Shown here in pieces: positions 38,318 through 52,514 of a stretch of DNA of 64,000 nt. A program made the position numbers and the translations under genes. Location of the stretch: positions 25,694,139-25,758,138 of the forward strand of contig NC_090133.1 of the NCBI RefSeq assembly GCF_040581485.1, given 5' to 3'. Origin of the DNA: Linepithema humile (lineage: Eukaryota; Arthropoda; Insecta; Hymenoptera; Formicidae). The notes beneath the pieces were generated by a model. It made no database searches and was not told where the DNA came from. It was given only the letters and a program-made list of their open reading frames with translations. Every line of letters begins with the position of its first letter. Positions within the stretch are counted from its first letter, which is position 1.

Positions 38318-41300
38318 ATGATGATTTTAAAACTTTCATTACTGAATGTCAGTTATTGTCTAATATATATCGCATCGTTGCACATCATACCGGCTTTTGT
38401 GCTTAATTTAGAAAATGAATCGAATGGAACAGTGATTTATCGTTTGCCAGACAACGTGGTGCCAATACACTACAATATCAAAGTAATACCATATATTGAA
38501 GAGAATAATTTTACTTTTGACGGTGAAACCAATATCAGAATCGAGATCCGTCGTGTAACGAAATATTTAAGTTTGCACGCACTGAATTTGATGATAAACG
38601 AAACAGCGACGACACTGGTTAACAACGATGGTGTTATCTACACGCCAAAAGTGAATAATTATAATAATATAACAAATATCTTAGTCCTTAATTTCGATGT
38701 TGAATTACCGCTCGGCATTTACACTTTAAATATGCGATTCGTCGGTATTCTACACAACGATTTACACGGCTTCTTTAGAACGTTATACATCAATGAAGAA
38801 GGAAAGAAAGTGTGAGTAAATGTTGTATTAAATTTTCAAATTTGTCACCATCATCACATATTTTTCACCGTCACTATCGTTGTTTTAAATAATATTAGGG
38901 AAAATCAGAAAGATTTTTCCGATTCCGAAATCAATGGAAAATATCTCTTCATTTTTTTATTTTCCCATATACTTATGGAAATCTTTAATTTAATGAGACG
39001 TTTACACTTTGCAACCTCATATATGCAATATATTTTAAATATTTATCTATATTTTTGTAAATATAATATTATGTATGTTTTCTTTTATTATTTTTTATAT
39101 CTTATATAATTTTAGAGTAAAATTTTATCTGATACATTTTTTTTAAATAATTATCAATCTTGAAAGATTTTAGAGACATCTCCCTATTACATAATTATGT
39201 TCAATTGTTCCAACAAAATAAGGTTAACCAATTTTTAAAAAAAGATATACATACACCTGCATAATTTCATTATCTCTCGAGCGCGTCAAGTGACATACGT
39301 CGCGGCCAGACTACAAGAATATCACATATTATTATCAAACTGATTCATAAACCGCATTCACACGTTTTCCGGACACTTCGCTCATTCTAACAGCGGTTGA
39401 AAATTTATCATTATTGGAAACGTGTCATTGAAATGTGATAGGTGGTTGGCCGTGTCGCATTTCGAGGCGACTTGGGCACGACGAGCGTTTCCATGTTGGG
39501 ACGAGCCGGCATTAAAAGCCACTTTCAATATCTCTATAAAGCACCATCGGAATTATACTGCTCTATCAAATATGCCGATACGAGAACAATCGGAGGATGG
39601 CAACGAAAACGACACGATATGGACGCACTTTGACACGACTCCCGTCATGTCTACCTATCTTGTGACGTTTGTAGTGGCCGATTATGTTCGCGTACCAAAC
39701 AAAGATGGGACCGTTAACATGTGGTGCAGACCAGCATTAGCACCGTATTCAATATATGCACAGAAGATTGCTGAACAGGCTCAACAATTATTGACGGAAT
39801 ATACTAATAGCACCATTAAAGTTCCAAAAATGGATCACGTAGCGGTTCCGCAATTCCGCGTGGCTGGTGCAATGGAAAACTGGGGAATCATCGTACACTC
39901 GTATGTATTAAAAAAAAAAAACATTAATGAAATTCCTTCATTTATAGTAAAATTATCCTTCTAACAGATTGATAATTCCTTATGGCTGCCAAATTATTGA
40001 GTCACACATATTCATGAGAAATATTGCGGTGTAAAGATTGTAAAAAGATCGAGAACTTTTATTAATCGGAATTTATTCAGCGATTGTACAAGATATGTAT
40101 ATAAAGTTTGATAGAAAGAAAATGTAATAGTCATATTTTGGACTATGCACTTACAAATTGGAAAAAGATATCTTGTAATCGTAAAATGGGAATTATCAAA
40201 AATGGGAGCAATCACAGCCACACAGCATGCATATTCGGGTGACGTTCGGAAGACATTTCGAAGATAACGTATCTCTCAATCACGTCATTTTGAATATGCG
40301 TGCTGTGTAGGCATTTACGTTAAATAATTTTAATGTGAACATTAGCTATATTGCATACAAAGCGGATTAACTGTATTATTTATAAATAATTATTAGCGAA
40401 GATACCTTTACATATCGTGAAGGAATAGATCCGATACAAATGAAACTATGGGTAGCAATAGTAGCAGCACATGAAATGGCACATCAATGGTTTGGTAATG
40501 TAGTCAGTCCATCATGGTGGTCTCATGTGTGGTTAAACGAGGGATTGGCGTCATTTTTTGAAAAGTATATTCTCGATCAGGTAGATTTATATGACAATGC
40601 AAATTTACGTGTACTTATATATAATACTTGTGCACTCGAAAAATTATCTAGATATAATTTAAAAAAGATTGAAATATCGAGGAAATTTATTTTATATGGC
40701 TTGTATATTCATATTTTCTTGCTAAATCTAGAAATATAAAATAGTTGAAAAAACGTTTGCGATGCTTTGATGTCTAAAAAGATGTAATAGCACACAATAA
40801 TTGTAAACTACAATTATTTCAATTATAAACAAATTTAAATGGCTAATATAATGTTATCATTATTGCTAATTTAATATTTAATTGATCAAAACTCTTATAT
40901 ATAGATTTACAAAGATTGGCGAATGATGGAGTACTTCGTGGTAAAAATTCAACAAACTGCTCTACATGGAGATGTTGCTAAGCTATTGAATCCTGTTATA
41001 TTTGAAGTCAACAGCCCGCATGAAATTGACTCACTCTTCTCTGCGTCTATTTATGCCAAAGGTGAGATTAAGTGAATCTTCAAATACATCTCTAAATTCC
41101 GAAACGCAGATAACTCATGATAATAATAGACTAACAGTAAAAAATTTTATTTGCTGATTATGGAGGTATTAAGTTTGTCGTAAAAATATGAAAAAATATA
41201 CGTATTTTTTTACATCACACAATTGATTTTTTCTATCAAATTAATTATATTTACTTACTGAATATTAAACTTACTGAACTTTTTTATATTTTAACACGAT

Positions 41301-44300
41301 AATCGCTCTATATAATATTAATTGTCGTAGCACCAGCCATATTGCGCATGTTGCAGCATATTCTTACCAATGAGGTGTTTCAAGAGGGTATTATTAGATA
41401 TTTACATACGCAGTAAGTAATATATTTTTTGTGCTTTGCAAAATATATAAAATATTCAATGTAAATCCGACTGGAAAAAATTTAAAAGATACAGTAACTT
41501 TAAATTCAAAGTGCTCTTATTACTCGTTAAAATAGCAGATTTCTGAAGTTTCTCAGTACAGTAAGGATATAAAAATCAATATGCAACATTTTGATGTGAA
41601 GATTTTTCCCTTCAAATAAACTCAAGAATCTGTCATTGACGAATAATACGGTTGTTTTAAGATATCCTGTAAAAATCCGCGATAAATAAGCATATTAATA
41701 CCACAGAAAATTATTAAAAATTATATAAATAATTGAGACTTTACTTTTTTTCAAAACAAAATTTCAAAATATAATATTCGAATATTTATTATGGATTTAG
41801 TTATTTGTACATCAGAACGATTGTTACGTCATTATTCGACAAGCTATCTCTCTACATATCTACAATTTAGTCAGTTTAGCTCGGTTACTTCCGACAACTT
41901 ATGGAGCGCCTTGCAAGCAGCTTTAGATGAATCAAATGTGCCACACAATGCCTACGAATTGAAAGAGGTAATGGATACCTGGATAAAACAAAGGAATTAT
42001 CCTGTGGTACACGTGATCCGAAACAATGATACCGGCGAGGTAATACTAACACAAGAACATTTCATGCCAAGCAACAAGGATATCGATAACAATAAATGGT
42101 GGATACCTGTGACGTTTGCTACACAAACAAATCCTGATTTTTCTAACACTTTACCCACTCACTGGTTAAGACCGCAGGATCAAAGTATAATTATCGATGG
42201 AATTAATCCAAATGACTGGATCATAGTAAACTTGCAACAAACCGGTAAATATATTTAATATACTTAACATTAACCTAATGTAAACTAAAACGCAAGAATC
42301 TTTTGCCTAATTTGTCGAAAATATTTGAATGTTAATAATTATTTTTATAATTAATAATTATCTATAATTACTTTTCTTTTTTTGTAACATAAACAATGTT
42401 TGATATACTTTCCAAATACGCTTTGTGAATAAAAAAGAAAGAAGAAAAAGGTGTTCAAATATATTTCTTGAGAAATATGTTAATAAATCTGATCAAGAGA
42501 GTCTAATAATTAAAACTTATAATTAAATTAAATGTGTATTACAGGCTCGTAAGATTTAAAATATGATACAAAGTGTCATCACAAAGATCCTTACTTCGTA
42601 TCATATTTTAAAACTTATAACATTAATTAATTTTACAGGATACTATCGTGTTAATTACGATCTCTCAAACTGGAAAAAAATTACGGCCTATCTCAAATCT
42701 AGCAATTATACAAAAATACATGTACTCAATCGTGCTCAAATTATTGACGATGCCTATCATCTTACGATGACAAAACAATTAGATATCTCCACATTTCTGG
42801 ATCTCATGACTTACTTAGCGCAAGAAACAGATTACATAGCATGGTATCCCATGTTTGAAATTTTCAATATATCAGAGGAGTTCTATAACCTCGCAGAAGC
42901 AGCGATTATCAAAGCAAGTAGCAAAAATCTTATTTAATAAAAAAATGGATTAACCGCGGACCATAAAACCGCGAACCAAAAATTTTTACTATGTTTCACG
43001 TGTGAAAAACATAATAAAAATTTTTATAATTTCTTCATAGTCCGCGGCTACTACCGTACATAGTAATTTTTGATATAAAATTTTCTCCGTGTATAAATAC
43101 ATTTATATAAATATATATTTAGACAAAGTATAAGAAGTTTATTGAACAATTTAAAAGAAAATAATTAGTTAAATAAATCTAAAAGAGATTGTAGTAAACA
43201 TATATGTATGTGCGCCAATCAATCGCTGTAAACATGTCAACTGTTAATTAATATAAAATTTGTTAAAAGCAGCTATTTGCTTCATTATTAAATATATTCT
43301 GTTTGATTTTTCAATCATTAACTATTATTTTATCACTCGAATAATGCGTTTTTAAACTTGCGCGGAAATTGCAACAAAATTAATATTAGCTTATGATTCG
43401 TAGTCGCACTTACTCGAAATATTGAAAGGACTTGTTGAGAGTGTCGGATTTGAAGAAGATCCTATGGAAAACGATTTTACAAAAATTAAGAGAGTCACAG
43501 CTTTAAAATGGGCATGTACTTTCGGTCATTCTGAATGCAAGAAAATGGCAACGATCAAATTGAGTGAACACCTTGCAAATCCCGAAATACACAAGTAATT
43601 TTATTATGATTAGTGAAAAGATGTAATCGACAAAATGCTTAATAAAATGTAGAGAGTTACATATATGTTTTTTATAACATATCTTGCAGAGTTTCGCCAA
43701 ATTTAAAAGAGTGGGTGTATTGCAATGGTATAATGGAAGCAAACGAGACGATTTGGAACAAACTTATGGATGTATATGTGAACAAATCGGACGAAGATAT
43801 TTTAGATTACTTGGCTTGCTCTGAAAATCCTGATATTCTGATCAAATTTTTGAATATATCTGCATCACACGATTCAATAATAAAAAACAAACATTACAAG
43901 GATGCCTACGGTTCTATTCTTCAAAAGCATGCAAACAATGATTTAGTACTTGACTATGTACTAATGAATTTAAATAAAACAATTTCCAAGTATTAATGTC
44001 TCTTACTAATTATAGATATGTTTGCTACTTATTACTTATTTATTAATAAATATTTTATTTTTTATAGAGGAATCGATATATACACATTAACAACTGCTAT
44101 TATTAACGCTGTGCATTTTAATGGATCACTTGACAAGGTAAATTTAACTTAAATTTCACATTTTTATCAGTAACTATGCATTTTTATTAGTAATTAAAAT
44201 TTATTAGTTACTTTTTTCTATAAATCTTATATTAATTTTTTTGCGCATTAATCTTATAAATGCAAAAATTTTTTACTGTAAATATAGGAACGTAAATTTT

Positions 44301-44601
44301 AAATAAAGAATCTTAAAAAGATATAAGTCTAATCATTATTTACTTTCTTGAAATAAATGACGTTTAATATCAGATATATTTAATTACGTTAAAAAAGGAT
44401 TTATATCTTATCTTTCAGACTTCTGCATTGCAAAATTAAATTTGTAATAAATATGAATAAAATCTGTTTCAGATAAGTAAATCTGTGAAAAGTAACTTTC
44501 ACGAAGAAAAAATACTCAAACACATTGAAAAAGAGATAAAAAAGCGGAAAAATGAACTATTGCAAGTATTTTCCGCATTTCAACTACCTGTACACAGATA
44601 A
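38318..44601 (+). CDS. APN-3: secreted aminopeptidase N-like, active-site intact
   Basis: Eleven exons: 38318-38811, 39442-39900, 40397-40580, 40905-41061, 41331-41412, 41871-42244, 42639-42913, 43404-43594, 43690-43989, 44068-44137, 44473-44601; 904 residues, all phases close. The intron after 42913 uses a GC donor (GCAAGT) instead of GT; with it the frame continues exactly where APN-4 and APN-5 splice. There is an N-terminal signal-peptide-like segment. FPCWDEP is intact. GAMEN is at 307-311, HEMAH has H343, E344 and H347, the third ligand is E366, and the Tyr is Y429 in IYAKAPAILRM, where the usual Gly after Lys is Ala. The tail is highly charged (EKEIKKRKNE) and ends LPVHR with no GPI signal, so a released enzyme is likely. 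Sequence and intron plan group it with APN-4 and APN-5. AATAAA near 44612. Confidence 0.92.
40216..40313. repeat. Hairpin in APN-3 intron 2
   Basis: The sequence cacagcatgcatattc near 40220 is mirrored by gaatatgcgtgctgtg near 40292, with further imperfect pairing inward (gtgacgt and atcacgtca). It is a short foldback of about 95 bases inside the intron 39901-40396 and is probably a degenerate MITE. Confidence 0.6.
42952..43050. repeat. Hairpin inside the GC-AG intron of APN-3
   Basis: Outer arms ccgcggac (42954) and gtccgcgg (43040) are complementary, as are inner arms around aaaaatttttactatgtt (42979) and aacataataaaaattttt (43008). The structure starts about 40 bases after the unusual GC donor, so it could bring the intron ends closer or be a small transposon relic. 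Confidence 0.6.
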
Positions 44602-45880
44602 TAAGAAAGAAAATAAAATATAATTACTACAATAACATATAATAAATATAAAATTTATGCTAAAGAAAATTTGGTTCTTTAATTTGCAATAAATTAGAAA
44701 ATAATAATATACCCTTTTTTAATAATATACCCCTCCAAACATTTTTCTTACAATTATACCTATTATTTATTCTAGTGATTCTATATATCAATTTTTAAAA
44801 TAATTTTAAGATTTATGATATTCATTTTGAGTACTTTCTCTATGCTTAAAAAATACGTAATCTTCCATTCCTTGAATTTAAACATCGCATGATAGATAAT
44901 CGCGCGATTACTACAATTTCTGTTAATAATGTAAATATCTGAGCAGGTATATGTATAAGTCGCGTCAGAATTATATTTGGTAAAGTTGTTTTCTTTGCTT
45001 GCTTCCTCGAAAGAATCATTCTTTATTAGTGTTAAACGTAGTAAAACGCTTCTTGAAATTGGGGCATAGAAGCTCTTATAAATGGAAGGCCACACTTGTC
45101 TCGACTAGTAGAAACGCTGCCATCGTCACGGAATCTTGTAACGCTCGACAATGTAAGTACACACAAGAAAAGAAAATTTAATAAGAAATGCCTATTTGTA
45201 TAATTAAATTATTCCCAAATTAAAAAAAAAACAAATACAAAAACATTGAGCAATGTTTGATTTAAAAAGAAATTTAATCCAAAATTTAGAAAGCAAAAAT
45301 AGCATCTATTATAAAAACTTTATAATTTTTTAAAAATTACTTGTTACTCTCTCAATAATAATCAATAATTCAATATCATTAAATATTCAATTACATACAT
45401 ACTTCTAATTGTCATCGACGCATATCATGTGAATCTCATATTTATTAGACTATCTAACTGGCTATTTTAATATACATTAGGAATTTTACCAAGGTTAATT
45501 TCATTTTGCTAGACAGTTGCTGTTTCTTTGTGGAAATTATGTACGATTGAACACTCAACCTTGAACCTGATACCCGCCGCCAAGCCCGCCGCTATTACTT
45601 AATATGCCTGATCCGCTTAATAACACTGCAGTCACATTGATCGTTAGAAATGCGAATCCACATTTGTTATACTTTATGATATTACATATATTCAAGTTGC
45701 TCTTATAAAAAAGTTTTCTATAAATCCTACATTACATAAATAAAAGATATCGATACACTAAAAAAACACATTATGCTATTTGCTAATTGTTTTCCTGTAT
45801 CTATAGATTCTTTTCGATAAAAAAAACTCAATAATAAAAATAATATTGTTAGAATAATTTTAATTATTTTATCTTTTTAG
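44602..45880. other. Intergenic, APN-3 to APN-4
   Basis: Spacer of about 1.3 kb with the APN-3 poly(A) signal near 44612. A less AT-rich patch near 45540-45640 may hold the APN-4 promoter or leader exon. A pyrimidine-rich acceptor (tatctttttag, ending 45880) one base before the APN-4 ATG implies a spliced leader exon upstream. I see no gene in the spacer. Confidence 0.5.
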
Positions 45881-45881
45881 A

Positions 45882-48800
45882 ATGCTGTTATGTAAAATTA
45901 CTTTCATATGCGCCTTTGCGCTTATCGCAGTTGATGGTGCTGTTCAAGATTCAAACGATGAGCAAATAAATTATCGACTTCCTAATCACACAAAACCGCT
46001 GGCCTATAACATTAAGTTAAATCCATATCTCGGGCCAAACAACTTTACATTTGACGGTGAAATAGTATACTATATTAATATTCTGAATAGTACGAAAACC
46101 CTCTCGTTACATATGAAGAACCTCGTAATAAATGAAAACGCAATTATTCTAAAAACTTACATTGGATTTCATTACTACATTCCTACGACATACGATTACA
46201 ACAATGTAACTGAAATTTTAAGCATTGGTTTCAACGAGGATTTGCCCATTAAATATTATATTTTACGTCTAAAATTTACTGGTGTACTAAATGACAGGCC
46301 ATACGGATTCTATAGAAGTTCTTATACCGATAGCGCGGGAAATAAAATGTAAGTAAAATAATTCTTTAGAATCATTAACTATTTTACTTGCAAAATATAA
46401 CATCTACAAAAATCTGTTAATTTAATAAGATTAAGTAGCTATTAAAATTTCAACAGATTGTTTGCTGGGACAAATTTCATGGCAACTTACGCGCGCGCAG
46501 CTTTTCCCTGCTGGGACGAGCCGGCGTTAAAGGCTACTTTTACGATCGCTATCAAACACCATCCCAATTACACAGTCGTTTCGAACATGCCAATTTTTGA
46601 AAAGTCGGAAATTGACAAAAGTGATGGAAAAATATGGACGCAATTTGAAGAATCGTTTAACATGTCAACGTATCTAGTTGGTTTCCTAGTATCAGATCTC
46701 CGTAACATAAGCAATTCCGATGGAACTATCAATATCTGGGGTAGAAGCAACGTAATTTCCTCGGCAAGTTTCGCTCACGAAGCTGCCCAGAAAGCGGCGA
46801 TCGAATTGGAACGATACACCAACAGTTCCGTTCAGGTATCCAAAATCGATCATGTTGCGCTTCCTGGTCTTTCCAATAAAGTCATGGAAAGTTGGGGGCT
46901 TGTCACTTATAGGTAATGTCATAATGTGACTCATATATACGTAGAAACGCAATAGTATGTGCAAGAAGAGTAAAGTATATTAAATATCGATGATGTGAAT
47001 GTGATATATCAGACATGTTTCAGATGAGCCAAAAAATCTAATTTTGTTCCATTAATTTTAAAGAAATATTAAAAATATTTCATCTCAACATTTGTGTGTG
47101 CAAACCGATATAATTAATTGTCTTAATTGGCACAAATATTAATTATTTTATAATTACATTTTAAAATTACATAATTCTATCTGTATATGAAATATTATAT
47201 TTTCGAAAATTTTCTCCTCTCTCGTTACTTTTATAGTATTATATATTTTTTTATCTATTCACGTAATAAAATCTTTTAATTCAATGAGATAACAACATAG
47301 ATAGCTAAAATAACGTAATATTATTCTAATGCTTATAAAATAACATTTATGTTATACATTTATGTATATACAATACATTTTATAAATACCGCTCTCGTTA
47401 TTTTTATAGTGTGATATATATGTTTATCTATTCACGTAATAAAATCTTTTAATTCAGTGAGATAATATAGATAACGTAATTAAAATTAAAATAACGTAAT
47501 ATTATTCTAATGCTTATAAAACAACATTTATGTATATATAATACATTTTATAAATACATTTATACCGTAATATTTTATATGTGCAGGGAAGCTACGATAT
47601 TGTATGATGAAGTCAATAATCCAATCGACGCATTGTATAGAATTGCAACCACTATGATTTATCAGTCGAGCCATCAATGGTTCGGTAATATTGTTAGTCC
47701 ATCCTGGTGGACTAATATATGGATAAACGGAGGACTTGCTGAATATTTTAAATATTACATTGCTGACAAGGTAAAATTTCATAAGAATATGAATACACTT
47801 ACTTTTAAATCGGAACTACAATAAAATCTACTGATATTATTTTATACATTTATATATGTGCTTTTCAATTAAAAAATATTGTTATTTTTATTAAATAAAA
47901 AATATATATGCATAAATACTACATATATTTTTTATCTAGATATATAAAGATTGGCGAATTATAGAATTCTTAGCGACTAAAACGCTGAATTTAATGCTTA
48001 TCATGGATAGTTTTGAACATGTGCGGCCTCTTAATTTTAAACCTAAAACCCCTGGAGAAATATATGCAAAAGCTTCTTCACAAGATACAATCACTGACAA
48101 CCGCAAAGGTAATATATTTTTTCTTAATAAAAAAGACTCAAAGTTCAAGTTTACTATTAAAAAATGTTCACAATGTTTTTTTAAAAAGCACGATTATTAT
48201 TTCAGCTTCTCTACTTCTACGGATGCTTTCACATTGCCTTTCCGATGACGTATTTCATACAGGACTTATTGAATATCTTAACAAGTAGTCAGTATATTAT
48301 TTACTTTTTGTATATGATGTTAATATTAATAGAAGTCATTAATATATATACAATCTTATTAATTTGCTAACACATAATACCGCCTATTAAAATATAATAG
48401 AAAGTATTTAATTCCGTTTTATGTGTAATAAAAATAAATTAATAAAATTAGTTACAATTTGAAATATTGTATTATGACTTCTTGTGCAGTAAATTCTCAT
48501 AAAAATTTTGACAAAATCTATAAATTATAATATTCATGTAAAAAAAATAAATTATTAGCAAATATAGCGTAGCCGAGCCTGAGGATTTATGGGCCGTTTT
48601 GCAAAATGTTTTGGAGAAATCCGCGGTGTCTGAGAATAAATTCAAAATTCAAGAAGTAATGGACACTTGGATAAAACAGAAGGGATATCCACTTGTAACA
48701 ATAACTAAAGATCTACATACTGGAAAGAGAATAGTTACACAAGAATATTTTCAACCATTCGAAAAAATGGGTATACGTAAGAATAGCAATGACACAAGCA

Positions 48801-51052
48801 CTGCAAATAAGTGGTGGGTTCCAATCAATTTTGCAACTCATACTAATCCAAATTTTTCATCAACTTTAACCACACACTGGCTGTCACCGGAAGTTAAAGA
48901 GCTTGTAATCGATGATGTCGATCCAGAAGACTGGATCATCGTTAACATTCAACAAACTGGTAAGAAATATGATTGTAAATCTATCTGTACACTAATTATT
49001 ATATTTAAATAATGTTAATTTTAGTGCTATAAAAATTTTATCTATTTCTTTATAAAAAAATCTTACTATAATAATACTATAATAATCAACATTTTACTAA
49101 AATGTCAATATTGCAAACATTACAGATTACATGCATGTATTTAAATAACTAACCATTGATTTAAAGATTCAATATTTTATATAATATTTAAATTTATGTA
49201 TTATATATTGGTATTTTTATTACAGGTTTTTACCGCGTGAATTATGACATAATAAACTGGTTAAAAATTGCCGATTATCTGGATTCCGAAAATTATACAA
49301 AAATTCACGTATTAAATCGTGCACAAATAGTTAATGACGCAATTTATCTCATGTTCTCGAATAAATTAGATCCCAAAATTTTCATGGAAGTTACGAAATA
49401 TTTGCGACGTGAAAAAGATTACGTAGTGTGGTATACAGTATTTAGAATTTTGGGTGACACAATCAAATTTTTTGCTTACAATGAAGGCGGCGATTTGCTT
49501 AAAGTATGACATTTTTTGTACATGCCAAAAAATTTGTTATAAAAAATATTTTAAATTATTTTACATAAAAGATTAGAAATAAGTCCAATTTCTAATTGTG
49601 CTAAAGCTGATTATCAATCATTAAAACATTTATAAATAAAGTGTATAAATATTGTTATATTTTTTTTTACATAATAATAGATATTCGAATAGATTTTATA
49701 TCATAAGACAAATTACAAATATATTGCAGAACAATATTACAAAATTAATCAAACGGATGTAAATATTGTAGCCGCACATCTGGGGCTTGATGGACAATAT
49801 TGTACAGACTGTAGGTATGCAAGATCGCCCAAATGACGATTATTTTACAAAAATGGCGAGGAATGCAATTCTTGAAGGAGCATGTGCCTCTGATCATCCT
49901 ATATGCTTACATGCAGCCCATGCTCAATTAATCGAGTATTTGAAAAATCCCTCGCTTGCAAATAGGTAAATATAAAATATTCTACCTAAAAAATTATATA
50001 TATAATGAAAACAATTAATTAAAAAAGCTTTTTTATAATATTTTTAAAAATTCTCTTTTAGAACTTCATTTCACAAGAAAAAGTGGATATTCTATAACGG
50101 AGTAAAACGTGCAAATGAAAGTACTTGGAATCAACTGCTTTCCCTGAATACAAACCACTTTGAATCAACGTTATATTGCCTAGGATACTCCAAAAACCAA
50201 ACTATTATTGAGAAATATTTAAATATGACCATAACAGAAAACTCGCCAATCGCAAAGAAAAATATATATCGGGTTTTCTATTCCGTGCTGGATGGAGATT
50301 TTCCTAACGTCGATGTGATGATAAACTTTACAATAAATCACTGGGATAAACTCACTACTATGTAATAATTTTATTAAGTGTTTTGAAAGCTATGCACATT
50401 CTTCTGATCGCAGAATATCTGGAAAAAAACATTAGAAAAAATGCTTTTTTAAATATTGAACAAAACATCATGTTAATATGAAAATCTTTATAAATGCTAA
50501 TGTACATATGTATGTTATAACAAGTGGTTACACATAGTAAACAGTGCAATCTCTTTAAGTTTGATCTATCTGCGATCTAGAAAAAGCCCGCAGCTTTATG
50601 TATATGTATGTAAAGACATTAATTTTATTACATATATATTAATCAACATATTAAACTTTTTACAGCCTTGATGACCCTACAGATACACTGCATGATATTA
50701 GTTGGGCTGTGGTTTCTAGAAAACAGATTCAGAAGGTAAAAATTTCATAAAAATAAATCTTAAATGGCGAAAAAATATAATTTACGTTGTAAAAGATTTC
50801 TATTAGCTTATATTTCAGCATTTTACAATATTTATGATTGTCGCACTTATAGTGTTAACTTAAGTTAACTAATAAGTATAAAATTAAATATTAAATACTT
50901 TCTTTCAGATGAAAGCATTTCTAAGCAGCCTTGGAATGGAAATACCACACATCATAAAATATCGAGAGCGGAATGTAGATTTGACGGAAGCAAAAGTGAA
51001 TAAAATTCGCTCATGGTTAAGCATAGGATTATTTCCAAATGAAGTCAAATAA
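45882..51052 (+). CDS. APN-4: aminopeptidase N-like pseudoenzyme (zinc site lost)
   Basis: Eleven exons: 45882-46348, 46457-46912, 47587-47770, 47940-48108, 48206-48284, 48559-48959, 49226-49503, 49772-49965, 50062-50361, 50666-50735, 50909-51052; 913 residues with no stop or frameshift in any exon. The fold markers remain: a signal peptide, FPCWDEP, the HQWFGNIVSPSWW segment and GFYRVNYD. The catalytic residues do not. GAMEN reads KVMES (297-301), HExxH reads YQSSH (H to Y333, E to Q334, second His kept at 337), the third zinc Glu is G356, and the transition-state Tyr is N423. By family knowledge it cannot bind the zinc normally or hydrolyse peptides. An intact frame with this many active-site changes suggests a kept non-catalytic role such as binding, but selection is not shown. 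There is no GPI tail (ends GLFPNEVK). The donor after 48284 (GTAGTC) is weak. AATAAA near 51105. Confidence 0.9.
47219..47573. repeat. Tandem duplication (~173 bp, two copies) in APN-4 intron 2
   Basis: A unit beginning ctctcgtta at 47219 starts again at 47392 and contains the shared stretch attcacgtaataaaatcttt. The copies differ by a few substitutions and small indels. It is a simple intronic tandem duplication ending just upstream of the exon 3 acceptor. Confidence 0.8.
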
Positions 51053-52514
51053 ACATGTATGGCTTTTGTAGAAATATGTTAGTGTTTTATTTGTTTGATT
51101 TTAGAATAAACGTCAACAATTAATTAATTCTTATTTGACCAAAATATCCAAACAAATAAAAATAAATTTATGTCTGACAAAAAAATATAATATATATTTA
51201 TCAATTACATTTTTATACGATTCTTAATTTAAATCTCATTTTCTAATTAATGCTTGATCAATTTGCAAAAAAAAAATCGTAAAATTTACACTATTAAGTT
51301 AGACTCTATTATTTTTACTACATTTTTTCTCACATTGCGCATTGTCAAAAAAGATATCGCTTTTTCATACTTTATACTTTACAATTAGCAAATGACAGAA
51401 ACTTTATACTTATGTTAGCAAATAGCATTACATCGTTTAGTGTGCTACTGTCGTACAATTATGTAACAGAGAGCAAAGATTATCAGACCTTGTGTAAAGT
51501 ACACATCTTATGTTGAAACAGAAGAACAATTTAACATTAAAAATAAAAGATTTCTAGAAACAAATAAGCTTTACATCTATTATAAGCTACAATAAGCTTA
51601 AAATCTATTTGTGTCATTATTTTAGAACAGAGACTAGAAAAAACAATCAGAGAGGAGAGAGGAGAGAGAATAATAACATTTTCGATCAATTATAATATAA
51701 CATATATCAGATTTAACATAATGTTTTTACTTTTTATTATTTTAAATGTTTATAGATATATACGATATTCAAATAGAGATACATTTTCTGCAATAATATT
51801 TTACTGATACAGTACAAAATAACAATTTAGCGATAACCATTGATTAGATAATTATTTAAAACAAAAACAATATATATCTAACATAACTGTACCAAATTTT
51901 TAAGATAATAATTTTCTCTAGATTATTAATTCTGTTTTAATAATATATATGTTCCTAGAAAACATTTCATGCAACATATTTTCCTAATAAACATTATCTC
52001 TTTTAATCCATCATTTCTAATCTAAACTTCTTTATTATTAACTCAGCAAGAAATATTAAAACATCTCAAGAAATAAAAAATACTCTAAAAAGCATATCAA
52101 TAAACAGCAAAGTTTATGACCTATGAAACAGCAATGACGCGTTGCAAACGATAATATTCTTTGGAGATATCTTTGGAGATTTCTCTCTCATGTCTTTCGT
52201 TTTTAAACTACTCTAGACACCCCAGACGAGTGTTGCTATCGCCGAAGTGTTTAAGAAGATTACTCTTAGTTTGAAATATTCCATTTGGTATTTCCGTTTT
52301 CTTTTTTTCCTCTTTTTTTATCTTTTGGTGATATCGCGGAAAAAAAACGTTTGATAATATCGCGTGTGGGACGTAACAAATATACATATATGGTATAAAA
52401 ATATAGGATTTTATTCCAAATATGTAAGATGAGAAGATCATTTTTCAACAGCCTAATAAAATTCAATATATAAAAGTGTAAAAGTGCATATGTGTATAAT
52501 TATATAGTAGCATC
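51053..52514. other. Intergenic, APN-4 to APN-5
   Basis: AT-rich spacer of about 1.5 kb with the APN-4 poly(A) signal (AATAAA near 51105). A purine-rich patch (agagaggagagaggaga) lies near 51648. No coding signal is seen. The final ~100 bases are AT-rich and should contain the APN-5 leader. Confidence 0.6.

Noticed and set aside
42914..42937. Extension of APN-3 exon 7 to an in-frame stop, which would truncate the protein
   Set aside because: Homologous exons in APN-4 and APN-5 end exactly here and the following exon continues in phase; a GC-AG intron is the simpler reading.
45882..51052. APN-4 as a decayed pseudogene
   Set aside because: No stop or frameshift in eleven exons and nearly all splice sites conform; catalytic loss alone does not make it a pseudogene.
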